Part shown: positions 32,701 to 43,376 of the stretch, piece by piece
How the letters are laid out: the number at the start of each line of letters is the position of its first letter
Position numbering within the stretch: the first letter of the stretch is position 1
Assembly (NCBI RefSeq): GCF_043290135.1
Contig: NW_027464601.1
Span: 4,820,001-4,884,000 of the forward strand
Length of the DNA stretch: 64,000 nt
Origin: Rhipicephalus microplus
Lineage: Eukaryota > Arthropoda > Arachnida > Ixodida > Ixodidae
Direction of reading: 5' to 3'
The notes under the pieces: model-generated
Seen by the model: the letters and a program-made list of their open reading frames with translations, nothing else
Told to the model about the DNA's origin: nothing
The model's database searches: none
Translations under genes and position numbers: made by a program

Positions 32701-33311
32701 CACGAACTACCGTAAGACAACCGCACACCACGCCCAGAGTAACGGCTTGATATAAAGGCTAAACAAAACACTGGTTGACATGATTCCTATGTACGTGGAT
32801 GTGCAGCATAAAACGTGGGACGAGATCTTGCCGTACGTAACGTTTTCGTATAACACCGCAACCCAGGAAACGACAAAGTTCGCACTCTTCCGCCTCGTCT
32901 ACTGTCTAGACGTGCAAACCACGGTAGATTCCATGATTCCTTGTGACATTGACCAGCACGAGCTGCTAACTCCTGATGTCGAGGATTACATTCAGCGTGC
33001 AGAGGAAGCACTTCAACTAGCTCGCGTGCACATAAAATCGCAGCAATGTAGACTCCCGAAGATACAACAATCACCATCGACCAGTTACCTATCAACCTGG
33101 CGACCAAGTGTGGGTTTGGATTCCTGTTCGACGGCGAGGTCTCAACGAGAAACTCCTGAGCAAGTACTTCGGACCACACAAAGTACTACGGCGGTTGAAC
33201 GATGTCAACTGCGAAGTTATTCCAGACGAAGGCTCGGCAATGACCCAGCGCCACTCACCGCGAACAGAGATTGTGCATGTCGTCCACTTAAAACCTTATT
33301 TTACGCAGTAA
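29775..33311 (+). pseudogene. Element C pol
   Basis: The protease reads 'VSALVETGVDLSII' (about 29930), with the catalytic Asp of DTG replaced by Glu. The RT is fragmented, with 'WKNCLVYLDDVVVFSRTF' (about 31165-31215) retaining YLDD. RNase H is at 31499-32140 ('TEVRTDASNIGLGAIL', 'TDRPALCWLANL', 'HEDADTLSRAPL'). Integrase pieces follow from 32215 ('LLVVPQDL'), through 'QVGMDLLEPFPLS' and 'FIITDRGTAFTAKLL', to 'IVHVVHLKPYF' at 33311. Stops and shifts occur roughly every few hundred bases. The domain order is intact, so decay was by point changes. Confidence 0.82.
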
Positions 33312-33559
33312 TACTCGCCTTATTGTGCCGGGGCAGCAAAGATTTTCTTTTTTTTTCGTTGTCCGTAGGGTCTCGAACGAACTTTGAACTGTATTAATGT
33401 TTCTTTTTTCTTATGACCAACCACAGACATTTTTTTTGCATTTGCATATGCCCTGTGCACTATAAGTATCGTTTCTCTCTTTCTTTTTATTCCCTTATGG
33501 GCCCTGCTGTCCCCTTGTGTATGAGCGTCGAGTCGATGCTCTAATGGAAGGGGGAACAA

Positions 33560-33711
33560 TGCCACCAAGAGTTGTGAGCGCCGGCAAGCCCTAGCGAGGC
33601 AAAAAGGGCAAAGAGAACGAAGAAGAAGTGTGTGTTAGCGCTTCGTTTAAAGATACACGCTCGCGTCTTTCTGCCCCGCTGTTCCTGTCTTGTCTTTACA
33701 GCTCCTGAGTG
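33560..33711 (+). repeat. Element C 3' LTR (main part)
   Basis: Direct repeat of 28243-28396 with roughly 15-20% difference. It is cut near its 3' end by the foldback-like element. Confidence 0.75.
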
Positions 33712-33963
33712 TCCCTATCGGAAAAATTGCCATGGTGAATACTGGAAAACATGGTGGGCGTAGTGGGAATAATAGTGGGCATGGTGGAAATAATAGTGGG
33801 CATGGCGGAAATTATGATGGCTATGGTGGGACGTAGTGGAAAATATGGTGGTTATGCCGGGACATACTGGGTTGTATGGTGTACAGATGATGGCTAAAGT
33901 GGAAATGATGGTGGAAAGCAAAGGCTAGATAGTGGGCAATAATGGGACACTCTGCCCACCATT

Positions 33964-34235
33964 GCGATAATGCTGGGAAGCCCTAAGCATATGGTGGGTG
34001 GTGCTTATTATGGTGGGCTACATGGTGTACCAAGCTGAGAAACTCTTCCTACCAATGCGATAATGCTGGGAAGCACTGAGCAGATGATGGGTGCTGCTTG
34101 TTATGATGGGCCACATGGTGCACCAAGCTGAGAAGCTCTGTCCACCATTGCGATAATGCTGGGAAGCAGTAAGCAGATGATGGGTGGGCTTATAATGGCG
34201 GGCAATTTATATAGTGTACAAAGCTGGGATATGTA
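33964..34235. repeat. 93-bp tandem repeat, about three units
   Basis: The anchor GCGATAATGCTGGGAAG recurs at 33964, 34057 and 34150, exactly 93 bases apart. Each unit also contains a GGTGGG or GATGGG motif and accaagctgag. It lies inside the foldback-like element. Confidence 0.85.
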
Positions 34236-35080
34236 CACTACATGTTCTACCACCATGATTTCCACCAAAGGTTAGGCCTACTGACCGAGCCCGTACAACT
34301 GTGTTATCCGTGCTTCCGGGTTTCAGAATACACGATTTTGACGATTAAGTATGACAATACAGCGCAGCCATGGCATCAATTAACCTAAATGAAGCATTTT
34401 TCATTGTGTATGGTGTCCGCACAAGAAGCAACAAACACCGATGCGACGCGAATAAAGCACTCTCAGAGAACGTAATTAGGTGTCTTCTCACTGACAGCCG
34501 CCGGTCGCACTCGCCGGCACTTCTCTAGCTTTTGTACGAGAACTCAGGCGTGGCAATTCGTATGCTTGGTGAACCAATATAATATGAACCAATATGATGT
34601 TTTCGGCACACTGCATTCGTTTTGGCCAAGCCGTTATGTAGTTCTTGCTTTAGCGAAAGAGCTACAGCATTGCGCTGGCGCGGCCGCCCTCTAGATTGCG
34701 CGAAATGCGTCCCAATACTCAATCAAATAAATTAGGCGGGCGTATCCATGAAGTGAGCCTACAAGCGTCATAAAGCGTGAGCAGATGTCGCCCTTTAGAA
34801 CGAGCGCGAAACGGATATTAAACTTGGCAGACCCCGCCGGTAAACTGTTGCTGCTCCCCAGTCCACTTGGTTTTTTTCTTGAAGTTGTGAATTGTAAAAA
34901 GAAATAGCACTAGTGCCATTAACATAGTGGCAATCATTACAGGCCGCAGTTGCTTGTGTTTAATAAATGTGCAATTTTTAGTAGCAGGTGTAGATCTTGT
35001 CTATGTTGTGTACACGACAAACTTAAGTTGAACCTTAAGTTTGTATGCCAACTAAGTATTTAACACACAATCAACGTCGT

Positions 35081-35152
35081 GTTGGTGTGGCGCAGTGGTT
35101 AGCGTCTTCGACTGAAAATCCGCAGATTGCACGTTCGATCCTCCGTGGCACC
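35081..35152 (+). other. tRNA-like sequence (SINE head or tRNA pseudogene)
   Basis: Resembles a tRNA: A-box-like TGGCGCAGTGGTTAGCG, a central ctgaaaa like a tRNA-Phe anticodon loop, B-box-like GTTCGATCC, and a 3' end GTGGCACC followed by a T run that could end polymerase III transcription. The acceptor and anticodon stems pair poorly, so a working tRNA is unlikely. Confidence 0.4.
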
Positions 35153-35400
35153 TTGTTTTTTTTTTACGGGACGGGTGTTTTTTATACCGTTTTTATAGAA
35201 TTCTTTTTTATTTTTTGTGGCAGCTCGTCACGGTGATTCTGACGTCATTTTGCGCTCAAGTGTTGCCGGCACTGCAGCACCCACCATACCCACCATGCGC
35301 CATGGTGGGCGTTTCCCACCATTAACCCACTACATTAATCCACTATAATGGTGGGTGGTTGTTTACACCATGCCCACCATTCGTTTTTTTCCGATAGGGT

Positions 35401-35403
<3 letters not shown>

Positions 35404-35458
<55 letters not shown>
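35404..35458. repeat. (TA)n microsatellite, right flank of element C
   Basis: 55 bases of TA directly after the last bases of the split 3' LTR of C. This is the right-hand limit of the TA-bounded chain. Confidence 0.95.
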
Positions 35459-35461
<3 letters not shown>

Positions 35462-36160
35462 AAAGCGAGAGTGGGAGATCAATTGAGCTACATCCTGTGA
35501 TACAGCAGTAACCATGCCAGTGTTTATTTGCGGCAGTTTCAACCCACGGCAGAACTGCATACGTACATGTAGCAGTGCCTTTCTGCGCATGCTTTAATAC
35601 ATTGGGCATGTTTTATCATGAGTGCTTAGGCCAAGATGTTACCAAGGCACATTGATACAGCATGCTTTCATGCAGCGCTCAGCTCATTCATATTATAAGA
35701 AATGTTTTGTTCTGCCAAACCGCTCTTTTCACAACTGAAGATAATTCAATGCAATCAACAGTAGTCTATCTCCAAAATACTGAGCTGAAGACTGTGACAG
35801 TTCTGTCACTTTCTGAGAGCCCTTCATGTGGCAATGTTGCAAGACGCGAAACGTTCGTGATACGGTGTTTGAGCGCTGCACTTCAACAAGAAGGCATGTA
35901 CCTTCTTCAAGGCAGCAACTGTATTGAAGGCTGTGGCTTGTTTATTTCAAGCGCCTGACTAACGTAATTGCAGAAACATAATGTTGCCTTTGAGAGGGCT
36001 TCATCTTCTGCGGTACCCACGCCGCTAAACATTACATCATTGTACAATGCGTTTTCAATTGAGTAAAGTCCCAGATAATCTGTTTGCCGAAAAAAATATG
36101 TTCTTGTATAGTGAATCCTGCAGTTCTTCAGTAGTTGTTTTTGCTGTGGACGTAAAACAT
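35459..36160. other. Unassigned block between elements C and D
   Basis: No transposon domain recognised. The minus strand has an 87-codon open frame (36170-35907, 'QTDYLGLYSIENALYNDVMF') with unremarkable composition, and the plus strand has a 98-codon frame. Neither has a clear start, splice context or family match. It is probably the flanking DNA that existed before C and D inserted. Confidence 0.35.
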
Positions 36161-36164
36161 ATAT

Positions 36165-36571
36165 TGTCACGGGGTCGTAACGTGGCCAAAGACAGGAAAC
36201 TTCGTGTTGGGATTTAACTGTTTATTTGGGCGAACCTGTGCCCGCTAAAGGGAAAGTCTAATTACTGCAGCAGTCTTGCACAGATAGCAGTCTCGGACTT
36301 ATAGCGGCGAACGCAGCGTCGGCCTTCGATCAGCAACTGACAAGCGGCAAAGCGCGTCGGCATTTATACCGTTACCGTCGAATGTTCTAGCGTTATCGCT
36401 GGCGGTGGCGTAGGTTCCAGAATAATCTGTACCGTTCGCACAGTGGGCGTGATCTTATCGAAATGATCTACTACAGTCCGGAACCTTCTCGAAACCTGCA
36501 GGCGTGGTTTGCGCCGAGAATCGTGTGGTGTTTCGGAACGATAACAAAAACTTGTGAAATGGAACGTGGCA
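36165..36571 (-). repeat. Element D 3' LTR
   Basis: 407 bp; minus strand TGCCACGTTCC to CCCCGTGACA. The G-rich polypurine tract adjoins it at 36572-36583. Confidence 0.92.
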
Positions 36572-36690
36572 TTGCCCCCCTCTGAAAAAAGGCATCGTCC
36601 CGATGCTTTAACTAAAGATGAAGGTACAATAATAATGCAAGAAAGTACAATGAATAAATTACAATACAACAATAATAAAAAAACACTGTT

Positions 36691-39600
36691 TCAGTTTGTT
36701 AACGTGCATGAAACGGCTTGAGGCCAACGTGCATGAAACGGCGCGACATGGACGACTTCAGGTCGCGAACGGCGTCGTTGAGAGTTCGTGATGCCGTCGG
36801 GGACAACCTCGTAATCAAGTGGGCCGAGACGTCGAGCCACCTTGTACGGTCCGAAGTACCGTCGCAGAAGCTTTTCACTTAGTCCACGTCGGCGTATCGG
36901 CGTCCACACCCAAACACGTTCACCGGGCTGGTATTCCACGAAGCGTCGTCGAAGGTTGTAACGGTGGTTGTCGGTCGTCTGTTGATTCTTGATACGGAGA
37001 CGCGCAAGTTGACGGGCTTCTTCAGCGCGTTGAAGGTACTCGCTCACATCGAGGTTTTCTTCGTCGGTGACGTTGGGTAACATGGCATCGAGCGTCGTTG
37101 CCGGGCTCCTTCCGTATACCAATTTGTATGGAGATGCGTCGTCTCCTGCACCGCCGTGTTGTATGCGAAGGTCACATACGGAAGAATGGCGTCCCACGAC
37201 TTGTGTTCGACATCGACGTACTTTGACAGCATGTCGGCGATCGTCTTGTTAAGCCGCTCGGTGAGGCCGTTGGTCTGTGGGTGGTACGCTGTCGTCCGGC
37301 GGTGGTTTGTTTGGCTGTATGCCAAGATCGCTTGAGTTAAGTCGGCAGTGAATGCCGTTCCTCTGTCGGTGATAAGAACCTCCGGGGCGCCGTGGCGTAG
37401 GACGATATTTTCGACGAAGAACTTAGCTACCTCGGATGCACTGCCTTTTGGCAGGGCTCTTGTCTCGGCGTAGCGGGTGAGGTAGTCGGTAGCTACCACG
37501 ATCCACTTGTTTCCGAAAGCCGACGTCGGGAACGGCCCCAGTAGGTCCATACCAATCTGCTGGAAAGGTCGGCAAGGTGGATCAATTGGCTGCAGAAGTC
37601 CCGCTGGCCTTGTCGGCGGTGTCTTGCGTCGCTAACAGTCCCGGCATGTCCTCACATAACGAGTGACGTCGGTGGTAAGACGTGGCCAGTAGTACCTTTC
37701 TTGTATCCTCGCGAGCGTGCGGGAAACACCGAGGTGCCCTGCCGTCGGATCGTCGTGCAGGGCCTGCAGGAGTTCTGGTCGCAGAGCTGAAGGCACCACA
37801 AGGAGGTACTTAGCTCGAAGCGGTGAAAAGTTTTTCTTTTGTAGATGACCGTTTCGTAGAAAGAACGACGCAAGTGCGCGCTTGAATACCTTCGGGACTT
37901 CGGCGGTCCTGCCTTCGAGGTATTCTATTAGGGCTTTAAGTTCCGGGTCGGCCCGCTGTCGTTCAGCGAAGTCGTCGGTAGTTATCGTTCCCAAGAAGTA
38001 GTCGTCATCCGAGTCGTCAGGTAGTGGTTGGTCGACAGGCGCACGAGAGAGACAGTCAGCGTCGGAGTGTTTTTTGCCGGACTTGTAAATGACAGTAATG
38101 TCATATTCTTGAAGTCTCAGGCTCCATCGTGCGAGGCGACCTGAAGGGTCCTTCAAGGTGGCTAGCCAACACAAGGCGTGGTGGTCGCTCACAACTTTGA
38201 AGGGCCTGCCGTAGAGGTAGGGGCGAAATTTCGACGTAGCCCAGATGATGGCGAGGCACTCCTTTTCTCTTGTGGAATAATTTGCTTCTGCTTTGGATAG
38301 CGATCGGCTGGCGTAACTAATAACCGTTTCAAGTTCGTCAGCCCTCTGCACAAGAACGGCGCCAAGACCTACGCTGCTTGCGTCAGTATGTATTTCTGTC
38401 TCGACGAATTCGTCGAAATGGGCAAGTAACGGAGGCGTCTGGAGGCGATGTTTAAGCTCCTGGAAAGCGTGTTCCTGTGGCGTTTCCCACTTGAACTCCG
38501 AGTCGGCCTTGGTAAGGTTAGTGAGAGGATCGGCGATGCGGGCGAAGTTTTTCACGAACCGCCTATAAAAGGCGCACAGGCCCAGAAATCGGCGCACGGC
38601 CTTCTTGTCAGTGGGCGGCGGGAATTCGGCGATGGCGGCTGTTTTCCGTGGATCGGGACGAACTCCAGACTTGCTGATAACGTGCCCCAGAAACAAGAGC
38701 TCCTCATACGCAAATCTGCACTTTTCTGGCTTCAGTGTGAGTCCGGACGTCTTGATGGCTTGAAGTACAGCTTCAAGGCGCCGAAGATGCTCGTCGAAAC
38801 TCGAGGAAAACACGACGACGTCGTCCAAGTACACAAGGCAAGTCTGCCACTTCAATCCTGCCAGTACTGTATCCATAACCCGTTGAAACGTTGCGGGCGC
38901 TGAGCAAAGGCCGAAGGGCATCACCTTAAACTCGAAGAGGCCGTCCGGTGTTATAAACGCCGTCTTCTCTCGGTCTCTTTCGTCGACTTCGATTTGCCAA
39001 TGGCCAGTCTTGAGGTCCATTGACGAGAAGTACTTGGCGTTATGGAGCCGATCAAGTGCGTCGTCTATTCGTGGGAGAGGATACACGTCCTTTCTTGTGA
39101 TTTTGTTCAGGCGGCGATAATCGACGCAGAAACGTAGGGTCCCATCCTTTTTCTTCACTAACACCACGGGGAATGCGCACGGACTCTTGGACGGCTTGAT
39201 AATGTCATCTCCCAGCATTTCATCAACTTGTCTCTTCATTGCCTCGCGTTCTCGCGTCGAAACCCTGTACGGACTCTGACGGAGTGGTCTGGCATTTTCT
39301 TCGGTTATGATTCGATGTTTCGTGATTGGGGTCTGCCGAATTTTCGATGACGACGAAAAGCAATCTTTGTATTGCAGGAGCAGGGCCTTGAGCTGTTCTT
39401 GCTTATCGTTCGGAAGTCTGGGATTGACGTCGAAAGCTATGGGAGGGGCTTGGTTCCTCTGAGCACGTTCCGCAGAATCGGCGAGGGCGTAAGCACTGGT
39501 GGCTTCGACAATTTCTTCGATGTATGCGACCGTTGTTCCTTTGTTCACATGTTTGTACTCATTGCTGAAATTCGTGAGCATAACCGTTGCTTTGCCTCCC

Positions 39601-40370
39601 CGCAGCTCTGCAATTCCTTTTGCGACGCAAATATTTCGGGTGACCAACAGATGCTGACTGCCTTCAACGACGCCTTCCAAGTCAGGTTTTTTAGGAGCGC
39701 CGACTGAAATAATGACGCTTGAGCGAGGCGGAATGGTGACTTGTTTTTCCAGCACATTCAAGGCATGGTGTCCTGACGGCGTGCGCGGCGGTAGTGCTTC
39801 TTCTGGGGATAACGTTATCGACCTTGTTTTTAGGTTGATGACAGCACCATGGAGGCATAAGAAGTCCATGCCAAGGATGACATCTCTCGAGCAACGCTGT
39901 AGGACTACGAAGTCTGTAGGATAAATACGGCCGTTAATGGTGAATCTCGCTGTGCAGATTCCTGCAGGCGTTACGAGATGACCTCCGGCTGTGCGGATTT
40001 CAGGGCCTTTCCAAGCTGTCCTAACTTTCTTTAACTTTGCGGCGAACGACCCACTGATGACAGAATAGTCGGCTCCAGTATCGACGAGAGCAGTCACACT
40101 GTGGCCGTCGATAAGAACGTCGAGGTCGCTAGTTCGCCGTCTCGCATTACTGTTAGGGCGTGGCGTCGGGTCACGGCTGCGTCGGCTTGTTCCGCTGCTT
40201 CCATGTTGCGTCGTCCGGCCACCTTCGGTAAGTGAGCTTTTGCCTTCAGGGCTTTGCCTGGTTGGTGTTGTGTTCAAAAAGCTCTGTCGCGTCAGCGTCG
40301 TCGTCGGAGGATCTTCGGTAGTTTGTCACACAGCAACCGCACCTCCATCGGTTGCTGCCCTTAGTTTCCC
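36691..40370 (-). pseudogene. Element D pol (protease, RT, RNase H, integrase)
   Basis: The main frame runs 40277-37632. It contains protease 'VTALVDTGADYSVI' (about 40085), RT 'FCVDYRRLNKITRKDVYPLP', 'FKVMPFGLCSAPATF' and 'CLVYLDDVVVFSSSF' (about 38835), RNase H 'TEIHTDASSVGLGAVL' and '[12 protein letters not shown]', and the integrase zinc region ending 'RYVRTCRDC'. A TAG at 37632-37634 stops it. The same frame resumes with 'MDLLGPFPTSAFGN', 'LITDRGTAFTADL' and 'TNGLTERLNKTI', giving D, D and E. A frameshift near 37135 moves the C-terminal domain to another frame, ending 36691. Upstream, the -1 frame from the gag stop is broken only by a TGA at 40326-40328, where the relative at 2.4 kb has CGA. 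This is one of the better-preserved pols here. Confidence 0.9.
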
Positions 40371-41725
40371 GGATACGGGCTAGGAGACCGGCCCCGCGTT
40401 GGGCCAGAGTACTGCCGGGGGTGCGGTGACATGCGGCGGCTGGGCGACGGCGAACGGGAAGGACTTCGTGGTGTCCATTGAGTTCCTGCCAGGTAGTCGG
40501 CGATGCCACGTGGCCGATCTCCTGGCTGCGGACGCGGTGCATTCACGGCGAAGCCACGCAGTCCCATCTGTCGGTACTGGCAACGGCGGTATGTGTGCCC
40601 GGCCTCGCCGCAGTGGTAGCAGAGCGGGCGGTTGTCAGGTGCACGCGAAACGTCCGTTTTCCTCGGTGCACTGCGCTGGCCCGCTGGGGAACGGTAGGAC
40701 GTCGGTTGGGGTGGTGGCGGCGGTGGCGTCTGGCGACGGAAGTGTGACGGGGCGGCGTTTTGGCGTGGACGGGGAGGAGCGTTGTGGCGCACTGCAGCGG
40801 CGTAGCTCATAGTTTCTGGCTCGGGCGGCGGTGTTTCGGGAATTCGAAGCGATTGCCGGACTTCTTCTCGCACAATGTCGGCGATCGAATCCACTTGAGG
40901 CTGCGCCGAAGGCAACAGTTTGCGCAGCTCTTCCCGCACGATCGCTCGGATCGTTTCACGCAGGTCGTCGGAGTCACTGGCTTGAGCAGCAGCGCATTCT
41001 GGAGTCAGGCGACGATTATACTGTCTGGTGCGCATGTCCAGCGTTTTTTCGATGGTGGTCGCCTCGGATACAAATTCTTGGACGGTGTTCGGTGGATTCC
41101 TCATTAGTCCCGCGAAGAGCTCCTGTTTGACCCCTCGCATGAGGAAACGAACTTTCTTTTCCTCAGGCATGTCTGGGTCAGCGTGACGGAATAGGCGGGT
41201 CATCTCCTCTGTGAAAATTCCAACCTTTTCATTTGGTAGCTGAACCCGGGTCTCGAGTAGAGCAGCGGCCCTCTCTTTGCGAGCGACGCTTGCGAACGTT
41301 TGCAGAAATGCGCAGCAGAAGACATCCCACGTTCGGAGCGTGGACTCCCGATTCTCTAGCCAGGTCCTTGCGGTGTCTTCCAGGTAGAAGTACACACGAC
41401 GGAGCTTTTCTTCGTTGTCCCAGTGGTTGAGGGCGGCCACACAGTCGTATGTTTCTAGCCAGGTTTCCGGGTCTTCAAACGATGAGCCATGGAACGTTGG
41501 TGGTTCCCTGGGTTGATGAATGACGATCGCGGGCTGGGACGCTCCGGTTGTCATTGTCGCTGCAGTCGAGGTCATGGTCTTGGTCTTCCGCGCCTTGTCT
41601 TGTAGAAGGCCGTACTCCGGTGGGAGACCTTGCTGTCGGCGGCTCGTTCGCTGCTCTTGGTTGGCGTCGGTGTCTTCTCCGCGATGGGGGCTGGGTTCAC
41701 GGCTTGACGGGGGCGTCCGGTACAT
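40361..41725 (-). CDS. Element D gag, intact
   Basis: About 454 residues from the first in-frame ATG (minus strand, 41725) to TAA at 40361-40363, uninterrupted. The capsid-like part includes 'FEDPETWLETYDCVAALN', 'RTWDVFCCAFLQTF' and 'KVRFLMRGVKQELFAGLM'. A Pro-rich region follows, then the zinc knuckle 'CYHCGEAGHTYRRC' (C-X2-C-X4-H-X4-C), 'GLRGFAVNAPRP' and an Arg/Ser/Pro tail. It is the particle-forming structural protein of the element. The frame is also open upstream of this ATG to 41755 near the LTR border, so an upstream start cannot be excluded. Gag intact next to damaged pol is typical of a recently inactivated copy. Confidence 0.85.
   Translation of the reverse strand: MYRTPPSSREPSPHRGEDTDANQEQRTSRRQQGLPPEYGLLQDKARKTKTMTSTAATMTTGASQPAIVIHQPREPPTFHGSSFEDPETWLETYDCVAALNHWDNEEKLRRVYFYLEDTARTWLENRESTLRTWDVFCCAFLQTFASVARKERAAALLETRVQLPNEKVGIFTEEMTRLFRHADPDMPEEKKVRFLMRGVKQELFAGLMRNPPNTVQEFVSEATTIEKTLDMRTRQYNRRLTPECAAAQASDSDDLRETIRAIVREELRKLLPSAQPQVDSIADIVREEVRQSLRIPETPPPEPETMSYAAAVRHNAPPRPRQNAAPSHFRRQTPPPPPPQPTSYRSPAGQRSAPRKTDVSRAPDNRPLCYHCGEAGHTYRRCQYRQMGLRGFAVNAPRPQPGDRPRGIADYLAGTQWTPRSPSRSPSPSRRMSPHPRQYSGPTRGRSPSPYPGN
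40364..40370 (-). promoter_or_regulatory. Canonical -1 frameshift heptamer, element D
   Basis: On the minus strand the codons CCG GGA AAC TAA give the heptamer G-GGA-AAC directly before the gag stop. This fits the X-XXY-YYZ slip rule exactly. The -1 frame leads into pol. Confidence 0.65.
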
Positions 41726-41734
41726 GAACGAAGC

Positions 41735-41748
41735 AGCACCTCCACCAG
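41735..41748 (-). other. Element D primer-binding site
   Basis: TGGTGGAGGTGCTG on the minus strand, two bases (TC) inside the 5' LTR. The same 14 bases form the primer-binding site of element F. Confidence 0.6.
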
Positions 41749-41749
41749 A

Positions 41750-42156
41750 TGTCACGGGGTCGTGACGTGGCCAAAGACAGGAAACTTCGTGTTGGGATTT
41801 AACTGTTTATTTGGGTGAACCTGTGCCCGCTAAAGGGAAAGTCTAATTACAGCAGCAGTCTTGTACAGATAGCAGTCTCGGACTTATAGCGGCGAACGCA
41901 GCGTCGGCCTTCGATCAGCAACTGACAAGCGGCGAAGCGCGTCGGCATTTATACCCTTGCCGTCGAATGTTCTAGCGTTATCGCTGGCGGTGGCGTAGGT
42001 TCCAGAACAATCTGTACCGTTCGCACAGTGGGCGTGATCTTATCGAAATGATCTACTACAGTCCGGAACCTTCTCGAAACCTGCAGGCGTGGTTTGCGCC
42101 GAGAATCGTGTGGTGTTTCGGAACGATAACAAAAACTTGTGAAATGGAACGTGGCA
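41750..42156 (-). repeat. Element D 5' LTR
   Basis: 407 bp, about 98% identical by eye to 36165-36571. It is followed by ATAT. Confidence 0.92.
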
Positions 42157-43376
42157 ATATTGAGCATAAAATAATGTAATGACAGGGCCTATAAGATACA
42201 AAGTTATCTGACGAGACAAACTTGGTCAAGCCACGCACTATAAATTGATTACTCACTGCAATAACAAAAAAGAACCCATCAGCGTTCACATAACAAAATA
42301 TGACGCGTATAGCACGCATTATTCTCTGATTAATGGTAGTGACCCTTAAACTTGTGTTGTATAAGCGGTGTCTTCCAATGAATTCGTTTGGGTAAGAGGT
42401 GTGAAGCAGACGCTCAAAGGGAAAGTATTTATACCAGCTGAGATTTAACGTCCCAGAACAACATTATGATTCTGGGAGACACCGTATGAGAGGGCTCCTG
42501 AAATTTTGCCCATGTGCTGTTATTTAAAACTGCATTGCAATCACAGCGCACACGTTTCTCTGCAATTTCACCTTCATCAAAACGAGACCACCGCGGTCGG
42601 AAGCAAACCCACGATATTCGAATCAATAGCCAAGCAGCGTATATTCGCTGTTCCACTGAAGTGGACTATCAAAGGACAAGTCAATTATTGGTAGCATGTG
42701 AGCAAAAGGTTAAATTAACGTCACTATTTTTTCGTGGACGAAAACGTCTTTTCGCTTTCCTTTTGTTTTAAGATGTTTTCAAGAGTCGTAGTCATTTCTT
42801 GTCACTCCCTCGGACAAACTACGCTACGTAATTGTCTCAGCAATTGTGGAGCACAATCTCTGAAACAATATAATAGAAATGCTTTTTTGACATTTTTCAT
42901 AGCTCAGTTAATATAGATAATATTTCTTGCCTTTTACGTCCTCACTTGTTATCCCGCATACGTAACCACACTCTAAAAATAAAAGAAAATAGAGGCAGGC
43001 AAATGTCTTCCAACACACCTTTTTTCTCCACAAACAACCTCAAGTGTACCAGCTTCCACAGAAGGTTGTCGACTGTCGCACAGAACCATCGTTCAGAGAC
43101 ATAGTAATATACTCATAGCAACATTCTTTTTTTTGTTTTTGTCGTAGTCTTGTATTCATACTTATTCTTTTTAAGTAAAATGTGTATTCGCCTTGCTAAT
43201 ATAGCCTTTCAGCGCCGCAGGTGCTCTGTATAAATAGAGAAATATAGCGTACCCTTCTCGAGTGAGTGTCTATGTGTTGAGCCATTGGTGTGCTAATTTC
43301 CAGAGCGGTAACAAAAAGCAAAAGCTGGTTTCCCTAATTTTATTCAGACACCTAACTATTTGATAATTTTTTGCAG
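42157..43376. other. Mostly anonymous sequence right of element D
   Basis: Apart from the SINE relic at 42432-42660 I see no transposon or coding signal. A TATA-like tataaata occurs near 43230, upstream of the possible exons at 43377 and 43951; its relevance is unknown. Confidence 0.35.
42432..42660 (-). repeat. Diverged tRNA-SINE relic
   Basis: Contains gatttaacgtcccagaac, attctgggagacaccgta and gagggctcctgaaatttt, diverged forms of the SINE body seen at 3517-3757. Further right, accaccgcggtcgg resembles its tRNA-like head. Ends and duplication are not clear. It may belong to a sister subfamily. Confidence 0.5.

Larger units (their letters stand above)
33713..35399. mobile_element. Foldback-like non-autonomous DNA element
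   Basis: 1,687 bp with 14-bp terminal inverted repeats: CCCTATCGGAAAAA at 33713-33726 and its complement at 35386-35399. Next to the left terminus are many GGTGGGCATGGTGG-like subrepeats (33727-33860). Next to the right terminus the complementary CCCACCATGCCCACC-like sequence occurs (35277-35385), so the ends form long imperfect inverted repeats. It contains a 93-bp tandem array and a tRNA-like segment and has no transposase. The target-site duplication is short or unclear (gtgt / tgac at the edges). Confidence 0.65.
36165..42156 (-). mobile_element. LTR element D (Ty3/Gypsy), complete, young
   Basis: 5,992 bp with two 407-bp LTRs that differ at about eight positions by eye. ATAT at 36161-36164 and 42157-42160 is the target duplication. 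On the minus strand the order is 5' LTR, primer-binding site, gag, pol, polypurine tract (agaggggggcaa) and 3' LTR. Damage is limited to two premature stops and one frameshift in pol. The diverged relative at 1-2466 belongs to the same family. Confidence 0.93.

Noticed and set aside
33700..34230. CRISPR-like interpretation of the regularly spaced repeats
   Set aside because: A 93-bp tandem unit without short conserved repeats and unique spacers, in an animal genome, inside a foldback-like element.
35081..35152. Functional tRNA-Phe gene
   Set aside because: Acceptor and anticodon stems pair poorly; a SINE head or pseudogene is more likely.
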